From NCBI GenBank assembly GCA_944386835.1, contig CALXCQ010000081.1, forward strand, positions 1 through 58,872: a stretch of 58,872 nt of DNA. Direction: 5' to 3'. The first letter of the stretch is position 1, and each line of letters starts with the position of its first letter. The stretch comes from an uncultured Oscillospiraceae bacterium. Its GTDB lineage: Bacteria; Bacillota; Clostridia; Oscillospirales; Oscillospiraceae. Below the pieces are notes generated by a model. It had not been told where the DNA came from and did not search any database. It worked only from the letters and a program-made list of their open reading frames with translations. The translations under genes and the position numbers were made by a program. Below, one piece after another: positions 42,902-51,090 of this stretch.

Positions 42902-43984
42902 ATGAACCGGGAGAAACTAAATTCCGCCATTGCAGAATTTCTTAAGAAAAAAAAGGAAAACACCGCTTATTATCAAGATGCCTGGCAGGAACGGCAAGAA
43001 CGAAAAGTGTTCTATCAATCCTTCGACAGAGCCAAATTGCTCCAAATGAGCCTAGAAGAGTTTTCTCAATATATCAGCAAATTATGGTCTATGGTAATAT
43101 GGGGGAATAAACAGTATATCATTGATAAACTGATAGCAGACAATGGTTTTCACACTCTTAAAACACAACTTGTAGAGCTATTATATGGAACGGCTCCCAT
43201 TGATAAACGATGGGATACCTTTTTAAAGTCTGTAAAGGGCCTCGGCCCTGCTACTATCAGTGAACTGCTCACGTATACAAACCCGTGGGAGTATTGCATT
43301 TTTAACAAAACCACAATTCTATGTTTTAGCTATCTGAATATTTCTAATATGCCAAAATATAATTATCAATACACAGGAACCAAGTATTTGGAAATTTGTA
43401 AAATTGCCAAAGAAATTTCCAACTCTCTTAAGGCTGGTGGTATCAATGATTGGGACCTTCTGGCTGTGGACTACTTTATGTGGGATGAATTGCTTCCGCT
43501 GGCCGAAAAGAAGAATTCCAACACTGGCCCCAAAAAAGGACTGCCTCCAGTTTCCCCTTCGAAAAACGACGCCAAATCCCTTCACGATGAAATCAAAGAA
43601 AAACTGGTGGCCATAGGGGAACTGTTAGGGTTCGAAAGTCGGTCAGAAGTAAAAATTGCTACCGGAGCTATCGTGGACGCAGTTTGGGAAGCAAGAATTG
43701 GAAATATGGGAAAAGCAATTTATGTATTTGAAGTACAAATAAAGGGCTCTACAGACAGTCTGATTTTAAACTTAAGAAAGGCACAGAGTAACGCAGCTGT
43801 TCAAGCTGTCGTTGCCGTTGCAGATGAAACACAGCTCACAAAAATTCTGACGGAAAGTAAGGGTGTTATTGACGAAAAATCCTTGCGCATCTGGGACGCA
43901 GAAGACGTTTTGATTGTTTACGACGCACTGACCCGGGCCCATGAATCCATCAATAAACTTGCCCTGGTTCCGGAAAGTTTTTAG
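42902..43984 (+). CDS. Orphan protein with helix-hairpin-helix-like and possible nuclease-like regions
   Basis: A 360-residue protein I cannot place in a named family. The N-terminal 200 residues are helical; FLKSVKGLGPATISELLTY (about 107-125) looks like a helix-hairpin-helix DNA-binding turn, similar to ones in some restriction proteins. A Pro/Ser linker (about 205-222) leads to a C-terminal domain with VDAVWE (Asp 259) and FEVQIKGS (Glu 277), spaced like a PD-(D/E)XK core with Gln in place of the usual Lys. The gene is more AT-rich than its neighbours, has GGGGG before the ATG and stands alone. A DNA-acting or defence role is a guess. Confidence 0.6.
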   Translation: MNREKLNSAIAEFLKKKKENTAYYQDAWQERQERKVFYQSFDRAKLLQMSLEEFSQYISKLWSMVIWGNKQYIIDKLIADNGFHTLKTQLVELLYGTAPIDKRWDTFLKSVKGLGPATISELLTYTNPWEYCIFNKTTILCFSYLNISNMPKYNYQYTGTKYLEICKIAKEISNSLKAGGINDWDLLAVDYFMWDELLPLAEKKNSNTGPKKGLPPVSPSKNDAKSLHDEIKEKLVAIGELLGFESRSEVKIATGAIVDAVWEARIGNMGKAIYVFEVQIKGSTDSLILNLRKAQSNAAVQAVVAVADETQLTKILTESKGVIDEKSLRIWDAEDVLIVYDALTRAHESINKLALVPESF

Positions 43985-44086
43985 AACAGTGGTCAAAAGT
44001 GTTGCTTCCAAGTTGCGGCTCTGTCGCCTTTCCAATGTTTGCCTCCTGTCCCTTATGTTTTTTTCCAAAACCTTTGAAAAAGCTAT

Positions 44087-44126
44087 AAAAGCAGACGCCA
44101 ATTGAAAATTGGCGTCTGCTTTTTTG
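44087..44126. terminator. Bidirectional terminator
   Basis: AAAAGCAGACGCCAATT pairs exactly with its complement around GAA, followed by TTTTTT. It lies between the orphan gene and the convergent UxaA-family gene. Confidence 0.95.
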
Positions 44127-44161
44127 CTTGATATTCTCTCTTGGAATGGGCCATACTGCCT

Positions 44162-44298
44162 GGACGCATCCACCCCTGAAAATTCTTCTGAGAATTTTAT
44201 GATGATGCTGGATACATCCTACCTGTCCTGACAAGCTCACAGTTTTCCGGATGCATCCTGGTGATCTTGATAATTTCATGATTCCTCCGGATGCATCA
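44162..44298. repeat. Four copies of a GGATGCATCC-like palindrome
   Basis: GGACGCATCC (44162), GGATACATCC (44210), GGATGCATCC (44249, a perfect palindrome) and GGATGCATCA (44289, inside the UxaA-family stop region), spaced 48, 39 and 40 bases. They lie just after the stop of the UxaA-family gene; the last copy codes its C-terminal MMHPEES. It could be slipped duplication of the gene end or a protein-binding array. Confidence 0.6.
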
Positions 44299-45439
44299 TA
44301 AAGAACTCCCGGTTGCCGTTGATTTCCGTCTTAGTCAGACGTTTTCCCTCTGCAACTTCCAGCGCCATATTGTACAAATCCTCCCCTGCTTTTTCAAGGG
44401 GGGTTCCCTCAATTACCACACCGGCATTAAAGTCCAACATGCTGGGCAAAGCCCGGAAGCTTTCTGGATTGCCTGTCAGACGAAGTAACGGCAAAAGAGC
44501 ACTGCCTACCGGGGTCCCCCGGCCAGTGGTAAATAGCATCATGTGAGCGCCTGCCAGAGCAAAGGCGTTAATCGTCACAGACTCCAGACCCGGACATTTG
44601 TGATCAATAATCCATAGTCCGCCATGGGGTGGTCTCTGATACAACTCCAAAACACCTTGAAGAGGGTTATGCCCGGCCTTCTTAATATTTCCGGTGGATT
44701 TTTCCACCAAAGTGGTAATTCCTCCCTCTTTATTGCCCGGAGTCGGATTGGTCTCTTCAATTGTGTGCCCATTTCGCGCCAGATACCGTGCCCGGTTGGC
44801 ATCACATACGTCAATAATTTGCAATCCCACTTCATAAGATGCCGCCTGTTGGGCCAAAAGGTGTTCTGAACCGGGCAAGCCGCCTACTTCACTCATCATG
44901 ACTGCCGCACCCTGGGAAACTAGTCGGTCAACCGCTTCTCCCAATGTTACATTTCCCGTCAAAGCTGTAGTCCAGTCGCTGCCGCCACATTGAATTCCAA
45001 TGGACAATTCCTCCATCGGACAGGGAACTCTCTCCTGCTTCGCGGCCTCTGCCATCATCTGTTTTACAATGGCAACGCCCTTTTCTTTGGTTTGTTGAGG
45101 CCCGCCTTCTTCCTGTATGGAGAGGAATTCCACTTGTTTTCCCTCTTCCTCAATCAATCTTTTCAGTTCCCGTCCGTTTACCTGCTCACATCCTAAGCCC
45201 ACAATTAAAACAGCGAATATATTGGGCGCTTTACCGGCATTGAGTAAACACTGAAATGTCTGGGGCTGTCGTGTTTTCCCCTCTCCGCAACCAACATCGT
45301 GGGTAATCACATGGGCGTCTGTCGCTGCAGCAATTTGCTGCGCCACTGTATTGGCACAGTGCACAGTGGAGATAACCAGAACATAATTGCGGATTCCAAA
45401 GCCTTTTTTCCGCTTGTAGGCCATAATCGTCTTTCCCAT
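44276..45439 (-). CDS. UxaA-family hydro-lyase, large (C-terminal) subunit
   Basis: A 387-residue protein of the altronate/galactarate dehydratase C-terminal family, which also includes the large subunit of sulfolactate sulfo-lyase. CANTVAQQIA, GCGEGKTRQ and LIVGLGCEQVNG are typical and the cysteines may bind iron. In E. coli altronate dehydratase this part is fused to a SAF domain; here the two are separate genes overlapping by one base (TAATG). No uronate or sulfolactate genes lie nearby, so the substrate, a hydroxy acid, is not fixed. GGGGG lies before the ATG at 45439. Confidence 0.88.
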   Translation of the reverse strand: MGKTIMAYKRKKGFGIRNYVLVISTVHCANTVAQQIAAATDAHVITHDVGCGEGKTRQPQTFQCLLNAGKAPNIFAVLIVGLGCEQVNGRELKRLIEEEGKQVEFLSIQEEGGPQQTKEKGVAIVKQMMAEAAKQERVPCPMEELSIGIQCGGSDWTTALTGNVTLGEAVDRLVSQGAAVMMSEVGGLPGSEHLLAQQAASYEVGLQIIDVCDANRARYLARNGHTIEETNPTPGNKEGGITTLVEKSTGNIKKAGHNPLQGVLELYQRPPHGGLWIIDHKCPGLESVTINAFALAGAHMMLFTTGRGTPVGSALLPLLRLTGNPESFRALPSMLDFNAGVVIEGTPLEKAGEDLYNMALEVAEGKRLTKTEINGNREFFMMHPEES

Positions 45440-45756
45440 TATTGCTTCCCCCTTTGCCGATACTCTTTGGTATAGCGATTGCAAAGCTCCTCAGTAATAT
45501 CTTCCACATTGTGGACATGTACCCAATTCCCCACTGCAATATCCTGGGTAGCCCTTCCTATGGGTATTCCGTACTTGATAATAAGCTCGCCGTTGGCAAT
45601 GGGTGCTATGGCAATTTTGTGTCCTGTACGAATGGATTCCAGCGCTTTTATGGTCTGTGCCTTTTCCACAATCAGCACCGTTTCTCCCGTGTCGACAGGC
45701 TGCGCAACCACCGCGACATTGTCGCCTTTGTCAATCTGAATCGCACGTTTTTCCAT
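45439..45756 (-). CDS. UxaA-family hydro-lyase, small SAF-domain subunit
   Basis: A 105-residue protein holding a single SAF domain, which matches the N-terminal part of altronate dehydratase. KGDNVAVVAQPVDTGETV and IRTGHKIAIAPIANGELIIKYGIPIG are the conserved core. It overlaps the large subunit by one base and has its own promoter at 45791-45818. Two-subunit forms include sulfolactate sulfo-lyase (SuyA/SuyB) and D-galactarate or altronate enzymes; sequence reading alone does not decide. Confidence 0.88.
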   Translation of the reverse strand: MEKRAIQIDKGDNVAVVAQPVDTGETVLIVEKAQTIKALESIRTGHKIAIAPIANGELIIKYGIPIGRATQDIAVGNWVHVHNVEDITEELCNRYTKEYRQRGKQ

Positions 45757-45790
45757 CTTCTGTCACTCCCACTTATTTCAAGATACGTTC

Positions 45791-45818
45791 AGTATATCAC
45801 CTTTTCCCTTCCGGTCAA
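45791..45818 (-). promoter_or_regulatory. Promoter of the two-gene hydro-lyase operon
   Basis: On the minus strand TTGACC, 16 bases, TATACT. Confidence 0.65.
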
Positions 45819-45892
45819 GCCAAATATTGTATGATTTATATAAATTACAAATAATTTTATCAAGAATTTTATCTATTTTTATAATCTATAAA

Positions 45893-45940
45893 TAAGGAAA
45901 GAGGAGCAACCCATCAAACAGTGTTGCTCCTCTCTTTTCA
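45893..45940 (-). terminator. Terminator of the dnaX-ybaB-recR operon
   Basis: AGAGGAGCAAC (45900-45910) pairs with GTTGCTCCTCT (45923-45933). On the minus strand the stem is followed by TTCCTTATTT. Confidence 0.8.
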
Positions 45941-46540
45941 TCACATTTCCTGTCTGCCTTCCAATGCCCGCAACAGGGTTACCTCGTCTGCATATTCCAA
46001 TTGGCTGCCAACTGGAATACCATAGGCCAATCGGGTTACTTTAATTTCCATAGGTCTGAGCAAACGAGACAAATACATGGCAGTCGCTTCTCCTTCGGTG
46101 TCCGGATTCGTTGCCATAATTACTTCCCGCACGCCGCCTTCGGAAACCCGCTGCAATAACTCCTTGACCCGAATATCATCAGGCCCCAGGTGATTCAGCG
46201 GAGAAATGACACCGTGCAGCACATGATACACACCCCGAAACTCCCGGGCGCGCTCCATGGCAATCACATCCTTCGGCTCTGCGACCACACAAATCAGGCC
46301 ATGATCCCGCTGCTCATCGTCACATATGGGACATGGTTCCTGATCGGTCAGGTTCTGACAGATCGGGCACGTGCGGATGGAGTGCTTTGCATCTAAAATT
46401 GTCTGGGCAAACTCCTCTGCCTCTTCCGTGGGCACACTGAGCAAGTGGAATGCCAGTCGCTGAGCTGTTTTTTCTCCGATTCCGGGAAGCCTGGCAAATT
46501 GTTCTGTTAGCCGCGCCAAAGCGGCGGGATATTGTCTCAT
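45941..46540 (-). CDS. recR: Recombination mediator RecR
   Basis: A 199-residue protein that with RecO/RecF loads RecA on single-stranded gaps. Order: helix-hairpin-helix (RLPGIGEKTAQRLAFHLL, about 17-34), zinc finger (CPICQNLTDQEPCPIC, about 58-73), Toprim domain (about 80-175, with VAEPKDV and ATNPDTEGEATA), and a Walker-B-like end. The start overlaps the ybaB stop by one base. Conserved order dnaX-ybaB-recR is found across Firmicutes and many other bacteria. Confidence 0.97.
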   Translation of the reverse strand: MRQYPAALARLTEQFARLPGIGEKTAQRLAFHLLSVPTEEAEEFAQTILDAKHSIRTCPICQNLTDQEPCPICDDEQRDHGLICVVAEPKDVIAMERAREFRGVYHVLHGVISPLNHLGPDDIRVKELLQRVSEGGVREVIMATNPDTEGEATAMYLSRLLRPMEIKVTRLAYGIPVGSQLEYADEVTLLRALEGRQEM

Positions 46541-46887
46541 TATAAAAGCCCGCCCAAATTTAATCCGCCAGTCAGCTTGGACATGGTCTGTGCCGCCTCA
46601 TTATCCGCTGTCCGCATTGCCTGGTTAACCGCTGCAATGACCATATCCTGCAACATCTCCACATCTTCCGGATCTACTGCTTCCGGATCGATTGTCAGCG
46701 CCTTAAGCTCATGCTTTCCATTGACGCAAGCGGTTACCATACCGCCGCCAGACGTAGCTGTATACTCTTTCTCCTCCATCTCCTGCTGCATTTTCAGAAG
46801 ATCTTGCTGCATTTTTTGCGCTTGTTTCATCATGTTCATATTCATGCCACCCATAGGCATGCCACCACGGTATCCACCTTTTGCCAT
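46540..46887 (-). CDS. ybaB: YbaB/EbfC nucleoid-associated protein
   Basis: A 115-residue DNA-binding protein of the YbaB/EbfC family: a long coiled helix near the start (MKQAQKMQQDLLKMQQEMEEKEYT) and the conserved DPEDVEMLQDMVIAAVNQA segment. It forms dimers that bind DNA like tweezers. A Gly/Met-rich lead (GGYRGGMPMGGMNMNMM) precedes the helix. Middle gene of the dnaX-ybaB-recR operon. Confidence 0.95.
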   Translation of the reverse strand: MAKGGYRGGMPMGGMNMNMMKQAQKMQQDLLKMQQEMEEKEYTATSGGGMVTACVNGKHELKALTIDPEAVDPEDVEMLQDMVIAAVNQAMRTADNEAAQTMSKLTGGLNLGGLL

Positions 46888-46909
46888 CTTTTCAAACTCC
46901 TTCTATATC

Positions 46910-48553
46910 CTATTTAATCGTAATTACATCCTGATGTTCTTTCCCAAAAGCCAGAAGCTTCTGCCACTGATCTGTCCCTTTTTCATCCACATTTCCTTTG
47001 AGCACCAGTTTTGCATTAACTGGCTTTCCCAAAAGGATGGAAGCTTTTTCTCCCACCAACTGCAGAGTGGAAGGCTCACCCACTATATCTTTTACAAACT
47101 GGGAATCCGCCACCAGTATCAGCGTGTCCTTTTGTATCCTGGGTGTAACCGGACCTCCCACTGCAAAAAAACCTTTGACTTTCGCCGGCAGTTCTGGCCG
47201 CAGTTTCGCTAACAAATCCGGCCAGAAACCTGCTGGGACGGAAGTTTCTGTCTTTTCCAATTCCTTCTGGCAATCGGTCCCATCTGCGGGTCCTTCTATC
47301 CTTTCTGCCTTAGATTCTTTTGCGGTCTGTTGCTGCTGGAACTGCTGATTTTCTCCGTTATCTGCCTGCTCTTTGGAATTTACCAGTTGCATTCTGGCAA
47401 AATTGCCAGATTGAATGGTCTCTTCAACGCGGCTCAGACGGGCATTGATTCCCTGAAGGTCCACGCTGGCTGCAGGATCACAAAGCTGAATCAAACAAAG
47501 CTCCACGCTGATTCGTCCATTGGCACTTGTCTTTAAATTCACCGCCGTACTCTGCAGTACTGTCACAATACGCAATAGCTCCCCTGTAGTAAACAGTTTC
47601 TGCAAGGATGCCAGCTCTTTTTCCAGACAAATACCAGAAAGCATTGCCGTACTGCTTTTCGGCGCCGTTCTAACCAGGAGAAGATCCCTGGCCGCTGAAC
47701 ATAATTCATCTAACATGGACGCCAAGTCTTTTCCCTGTCTGTACAGTTCAGAGAAAAGTTCCAAAACCTGCGCTGTATTGCGTTGCCCGATTTCTTTTAA
47801 AAGTCGAGCTGTACACTGCTCTCCTGCCAGTCCCAAGCTCTCATAAACGCTCTGGGTTGTCACTGCCTCTTTTGTCGCTGACGCACATTGATCCAAAAGA
47901 CTCAGCCCGTCTCGCAGTGCTCCATCCGCCAGCCGGGCCAGAAGCTGAATCGCCTCCGGCTCAACTGCAATATTTTCCTGATATGCAGCATAGTTGAGTC
48001 TGCCGGCAATATCCTCCGGAAGCAGTCTTCGAAAGGAGAATCGTTGGCACCGGGATAAAATTGTTGCCGGAACCTTATGAAGCTCCGTAGTTGCCAAAAT
48101 AAAAATCAGATGTTCCGGCGGCTCTTCAATAATTTTCAACAGTGCGTTAAAAGCCTGTGTAGAAAGCATGTGCACTTCGTCAATAATGTACACCCGTTTC
48201 TTCACTTCACTGGGTGTATAGATGGCATCATCCCGCAGGACCCGCACATTGTCAACGCCGTTGTTGGATGCCGCATCGATTTCCAGAACATCCAGGCAAG
48301 CTCCGGAATCAATACTTCGGCACGCCGCACAATGGTTGCATGGGTTTCCTTGGACAGGGTTTTCACAGTTAACTGCCTTTGCCAAAATTTTAGCACAGGA
48401 GGTCTTCCCTGTTCCCCGGCTCCCGGTGAACAAATATGCATGACTCAGTTTATTCTGCATAACCTGATTTTTTAAGGTTCTCGTAATATGTTCTTGGCCC
48501 ACTACTTCATCAAAAGTCTGCGGCCGGTACTTCCGATAAAGAGCCTGATACAT
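46910..48553 (-). CDS. dnaX: DNA polymerase III subunits gamma/tau
   Basis: A 547-residue clamp-loader protein. AAA+ domain with Walker A GSRGTGKTSCAK (about 45), a zinc module with CENPVQGNPCNHCAAC, Walker B with DEVH, and sensor 1 LATTE. Domain III follows to about 370, then a low-complexity Gln/Glu-rich linker (about 390-430) and a C-terminal tau-like domain. The start has GGGGTG upstream. I saw no strong slippery A-run, so a programmed frameshift is not supported. First gene of the operon with ybaB and recR. Confidence 0.97.
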   Translation of the reverse strand: MYQALYRKYRPQTFDEVVGQEHITRTLKNQVMQNKLSHAYLFTGSRGTGKTSCAKILAKAVNCENPVQGNPCNHCAACRSIDSGACLDVLEIDAASNNGVDNVRVLRDDAIYTPSEVKKRVYIIDEVHMLSTQAFNALLKIIEEPPEHLIFILATTELHKVPATILSRCQRFSFRRLLPEDIAGRLNYAAYQENIAVEPEAIQLLARLADGALRDGLSLLDQCASATKEAVTTQSVYESLGLAGEQCTARLLKEIGQRNTAQVLELFSELYRQGKDLASMLDELCSAARDLLLVRTAPKSSTAMLSGICLEKELASLQKLFTTGELLRIVTVLQSTAVNLKTSANGRISVELCLIQLCDPAASVDLQGINARLSRVEETIQSGNFARMQLVNSKEQADNGENQQFQQQQTAKESKAERIEGPADGTDCQKELEKTETSVPAGFWPDLLAKLRPELPAKVKGFFAVGGPVTPRIQKDTLILVADSQFVKDIVGEPSTLQLVGEKASILLGKPVNAKLVLKGNVDEKGTDQWQKLLAFGKEHQDVITIK

Positions 48554-49004
48554 CTTGTTCACCCCGTTTCTACATAGCAATTATTATACACGAAAAGGCA
48601 CAAAAAAGTAAAGGCCAAAACCCTGTAGACAAGGGCAGATACTTCTTTCGTTGCTGTGCAAAATTTACGTCAATGGTATTCTTCTTTTGATCGGTGCACT
48701 GCGCCTGTGTATCCAGACAAATATCTCCCGCCGAAAACAGGCGGGAGATACCGGGTGCCGTCACAATGAAAATCGCTGACACTCGTCTCCCCGTCTGGCG
48801 AAAATCAGGGAGTATGAAACAACCACCTGCTATCCCCGCTGCTTTAAGCAAAGACGCACAGATATCCAAATTTACAGAGGTCAGCTTCCCTATAGATAAC
48901 TCAAGTCACTTAATTTTCCAACGGTAGAATGGACACGATGCTGAAGAGAAAACTTTCCTCTACCCCTATGGCAGAATCCTACTCATTCTTTCCGGATTAA
49001 CCGT
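48554..49004. other. Interval upstream of dnaX: promoter and a hairpin, no gene
   Basis: The dnaX promoter is near its left end. A hairpin at 48722-48750 (TATCTCCCGCC with GGCGGGAGATA) could fold on either strand, followed by TTTG on the minus strand. It may end transcripts of the SLH gene. An open frame of 99 codons on the minus strand (48570-48869) runs through this hairpin and the dnaX promoter and is not credible. Confidence 0.5.
48583..48611 (-). promoter_or_regulatory. dnaX promoter
   Basis: On the minus strand TTACTT, 17 bases, TATAAT; leader of about 23 bases. Confidence 0.65.
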
Positions 49005-50108
49005 TTAGTGCATTTTCTGAGTGACCGTATTACCGAAAACCTGAACTTCATTTACCATGTTCTTTAATGCCTGGTCATTATCCGCTGCTGCAAAAAGAAG
49101 GAGCGTCATCGTGTCATCTGCGACGTAAACATATACAACATAGTCGATAGAAGGTCCTACTTCACTGTCATACCCCATGAGCCGGTAAGCTTTTAAGTCA
49201 CCAAAATTCACTTCTTCTGTCGTCACGTTAGTCAAGCCGCAGGAATCTGCTATAATCTGACCCACTTCCTCTTTGGGCAACACTGTTATGTCCAGGCTGC
49301 TATAAGCGGAATTTTGATTTTTTATACAGGCAGTATTGGTTCTATCTTTCTCAGAAAGCAACATTCTATCGCCTTCCAGGCCCTGTTCTTCCGCCCCTTG
49401 GGGTACTGCAAAGACAACATCCTCGTCCCAGACGACCTGCTTCATAAGTGTTATGGTTTCTCGCATTTGGGGTAGAGCAATCCGCGTGAGGATCGCGGCA
49501 GCTTCCGCCCGTGTAATGTTTGCTTCCGGATGATACGTCCCGTAGACATCGCTTCCAGTTAAAATACCAGCTGCATAAAGAGCGAAAATTTCCTGTGCAT
49601 AAGGCGTTTGTTCTGACACATCCGGAAGAGAATTAACGGTATTGATTGGCTGCAACTGTGTCTCAGGCAGTGCCCGGGCAAAGATGTCAGCCATTTGCCC
49701 ACGGGTAATCTGCGCGCCATAGTCCGTAAAATTCCCTGCCTTTATTATCTGATTCTCCACCGCATAGGTTACATAAGGCTCGTACCAAGGCATACCGTTG
49801 GTCAAAGTCGTCTTCCCTGTTGTATAAATTTCATGAATACGAGCTGCCATTACAATCGCTTCTGCCACGGTGAGATTTCCATTCAGAGAAAATTGTGTAT
49901 CTGAAACGCCTTTCATAAATCCGTATTCATAGCAGGTCTGCACACTGGAAGCTGCCCAGTGTTCTGCCGGGACATCGGTAAATTGGTTGGCATAAGTAGC
50001 GGTCTTCTGAAAGTTGTCCATTGTGTTTTCTGCGGCAAAAGCTGGCATACACAAGCAAACTATTATGCAAATTGTCAGGCCTAAAGATAATAAATGCTTT
50101 CCTCTCAC
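49005..50108 (-). CDS. SLH-domain surface protein
   Basis: A 367-residue exported protein starting with GTG behind GGAAGGA. Signal peptide 1-25 (cut after AFA). Three S-layer homology repeats follow (about 40-85, 95-150, 160-215) with FTDVPAEHWAASSV, ITRGQMADIFARAL and ITRAEAAAILTRIA; these bind pyruvylated secondary cell-wall polymer. The C-terminal 150 residues (about 220-367) are a compact unknown domain, with repeated acidic turns. It is likely a cell-wall-anchored protein. The 3' neighbour is dnaX; upstream lies the SRP RNA gene. Confidence 0.9.
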   Translation of the reverse strand: MRGKHLLSLGLTICIIVCLCMPAFAAENTMDNFQKTATYANQFTDVPAEHWAASSVQTCYEYGFMKGVSDTQFSLNGNLTVAEAIVMAARIHEIYTTGKTTLTNGMPWYEPYVTYAVENQIIKAGNFTDYGAQITRGQMADIFARALPETQLQPINTVNSLPDVSEQTPYAQEIFALYAAGILTGSDVYGTYHPEANITRAEAAAILTRIALPQMRETITLMKQVVWDEDVVFAVPQGAEEQGLEGDRMLLSEKDRTNTACIKNQNSAYSSLDITVLPKEEVGQIIADSCGLTNVTTEEVNFGDLKAYRLMGYDSEVGPSIDYVVYVYVADDTMTLLLFAAADNDQALKNMVNEVQVFGNTVTQKMH

Positions 50109-50395
50109 TGTTATCCTTCCCTTTTCTTTTGGTTTTTTGTTTTTCCAAATCTCACACTTGAGGATTCGGCTTTTTCTCCCCTGTATTAGAGGATTTTACT
50201 GCAAATATGAGAAAACTCCCCCACACCTATGCAAGAAAATTTCTTTCCCACTTGTGAAAAAAACTTCTTTCCATTATGTAAAAATGCCTCTTTGACATCG
50301 ATGCAAAGAGTCCTTCTTCTTACTGCTCGATGTTCAGATACCTGATTACTTGGGTGATACCCATCCTGACGCGGCAGGCAAAACACCGGCCCATG
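50109..50395. other. Interval between SRP RNA and SLH gene
   Basis: About 290 bases with no gene. Just after the SRP RNA 3' end a short CCTG/CAGG step is visible on the minus strand, but no clear T-run. Repeated short TTTCTT stretches give a low-complexity look. Confidence 0.35.
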
Positions 50396-50672
50396 ACAAG
50401 ATCGTACACCTACTTTCGAATATACACTATATCCGTTACCTTTGCAGCCAGCTCGGAAACGGCACCCCCACGGCACACGGAAAATTCTGCTTAATGCTGC
50501 TCGGTTCCCCGCCTGACATGGTTCACAGGTTCCCGTTGCGTGAGACCAATTCCTCAACACCACTTACATAGGTCAGACAATACAACGTATACCCTCGGGT
50601 AGGAATTCATCCCTGCTGTAGCGGATTGCAGGTTACAAGGCACCGCTATCTCCCCGACTAGTACGACCTTGT
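50396..50672 (-). ncRNA. ffs: Signal recognition particle RNA (large type with Alu domain)
   Basis: The apical S-domain core reads GTCAGG (50512-50517), CGG-GGAA-CCG, then AGCAGC (50496-50501), the invariant Ffh-binding loop with a GGAA tetraloop. The terminal helix pairs ACAAGGTCGTAC (50661-50672) with GTACGATCTTGT (50396-50407). The 5' part GGGGAGATAGCGGTGCC then CCTGTAACC-like text matches the Alu domain of Gram-positive SRP RNAs. Length about 277 is normal for this type. The RNA lies between acpP and the SLH gene, not next to dnaX as in B. subtilis. Exact ends are approximate. Confidence 0.95.
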
Positions 50673-50695
50673 CACAGGCCGGTGGCTTGTGACAA
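50669..50695 (-). repeat. Hairpin between acpP and ffs
   Basis: TTGTCACAGGCC and GGCTTGTGACAA pair with one mismatch around GGT; the left arm overlaps the 5' end of the SRP RNA. It may terminate acpP or shape the 5' end of the SRP precursor. Confidence 0.5.
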
Positions 50696-50725
50696 TGACA
50701 ATTATAATTTTAATTATACAGCTTT

Positions 50726-50944
50726 CTATTGCAATTTGCTTTCTACAAACTCTACCAATTCTCCTACCGTAGACACTTTATCTTCCAGTTCCAGCTCTAC
50801 GCCTAGTTCCTCTTCCAGATCCATGAGCATTTCTACCGTATCCAGAGAATCAATACCTAAGCTTTCAAAAGTAGTATCCATGGAAATCTGTTCCACGTCA
50901 ATGTCCATTTGATTTGCTAAATAAGAAGCAATTTTTTCAAACAT
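50726..50944 (-). CDS. acpP: Acyl carrier protein
   Basis: A 72-residue acidic protein with the phosphopantetheine attachment site GIDSLDTVEM (Ser about residue 34), and four-helix ACP layout. It carries growing acyl chains in fatty-acid synthesis. GGGAGG precedes the ATG and a promoter lies at 51014-51041. It is alone, not within a fab cluster, and the SRP RNA follows it. Confidence 0.95.
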   Translation of the reverse strand: MFEKIASYLANQMDIDVEQISMDTTFESLGIDSLDTVEMLMDLEEELGVELELEDKVSTVGELVEFVESKLQ

Positions 50945-51013
50945 GTATAGTCCCTCCCATTGGTTTTCTTTTTTACGATACCCATTCAGGCAGTCAAGAC
51001 GCTACATAGTTGT

Positions 51014-51041
51014 ATGATACGGATTTTTGTGCCAATGTCAA
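51014..51041 (-). promoter_or_regulatory. acpP promoter
   Basis: On the minus strand TTGACA, 16 bases, TATCAT. Confidence 0.65.
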
Positions 51042-51090
51042 GAAAAAAGATTGTAAAGGTCCCAAACTTAAGAAAGTACGTTTCTCTTTC

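Noticed and set aside
44162..44298. Repeats read as a CRISPR array
   Set aside because: Only a 10-base motif repeats, there are no 25-36 base direct repeats and no cas genes.
46910..48553. Programmed frameshift in dnaX
   Set aside because: No A-rich slippery run with a downstream stem was seen in the coding strand.
48570..48869. Minus-strand open frame of 99 codons upstream of dnaX
   Set aside because: It passes through the dnaX promoter and a strong hairpin and overlaps the start region of dnaX.
48554..49004. SRP RNA expected next to dnaX
   Set aside because: The conserved GTCAGG/GGAA/AGCAGC core is absent here; the real gene is at 50396-50672.
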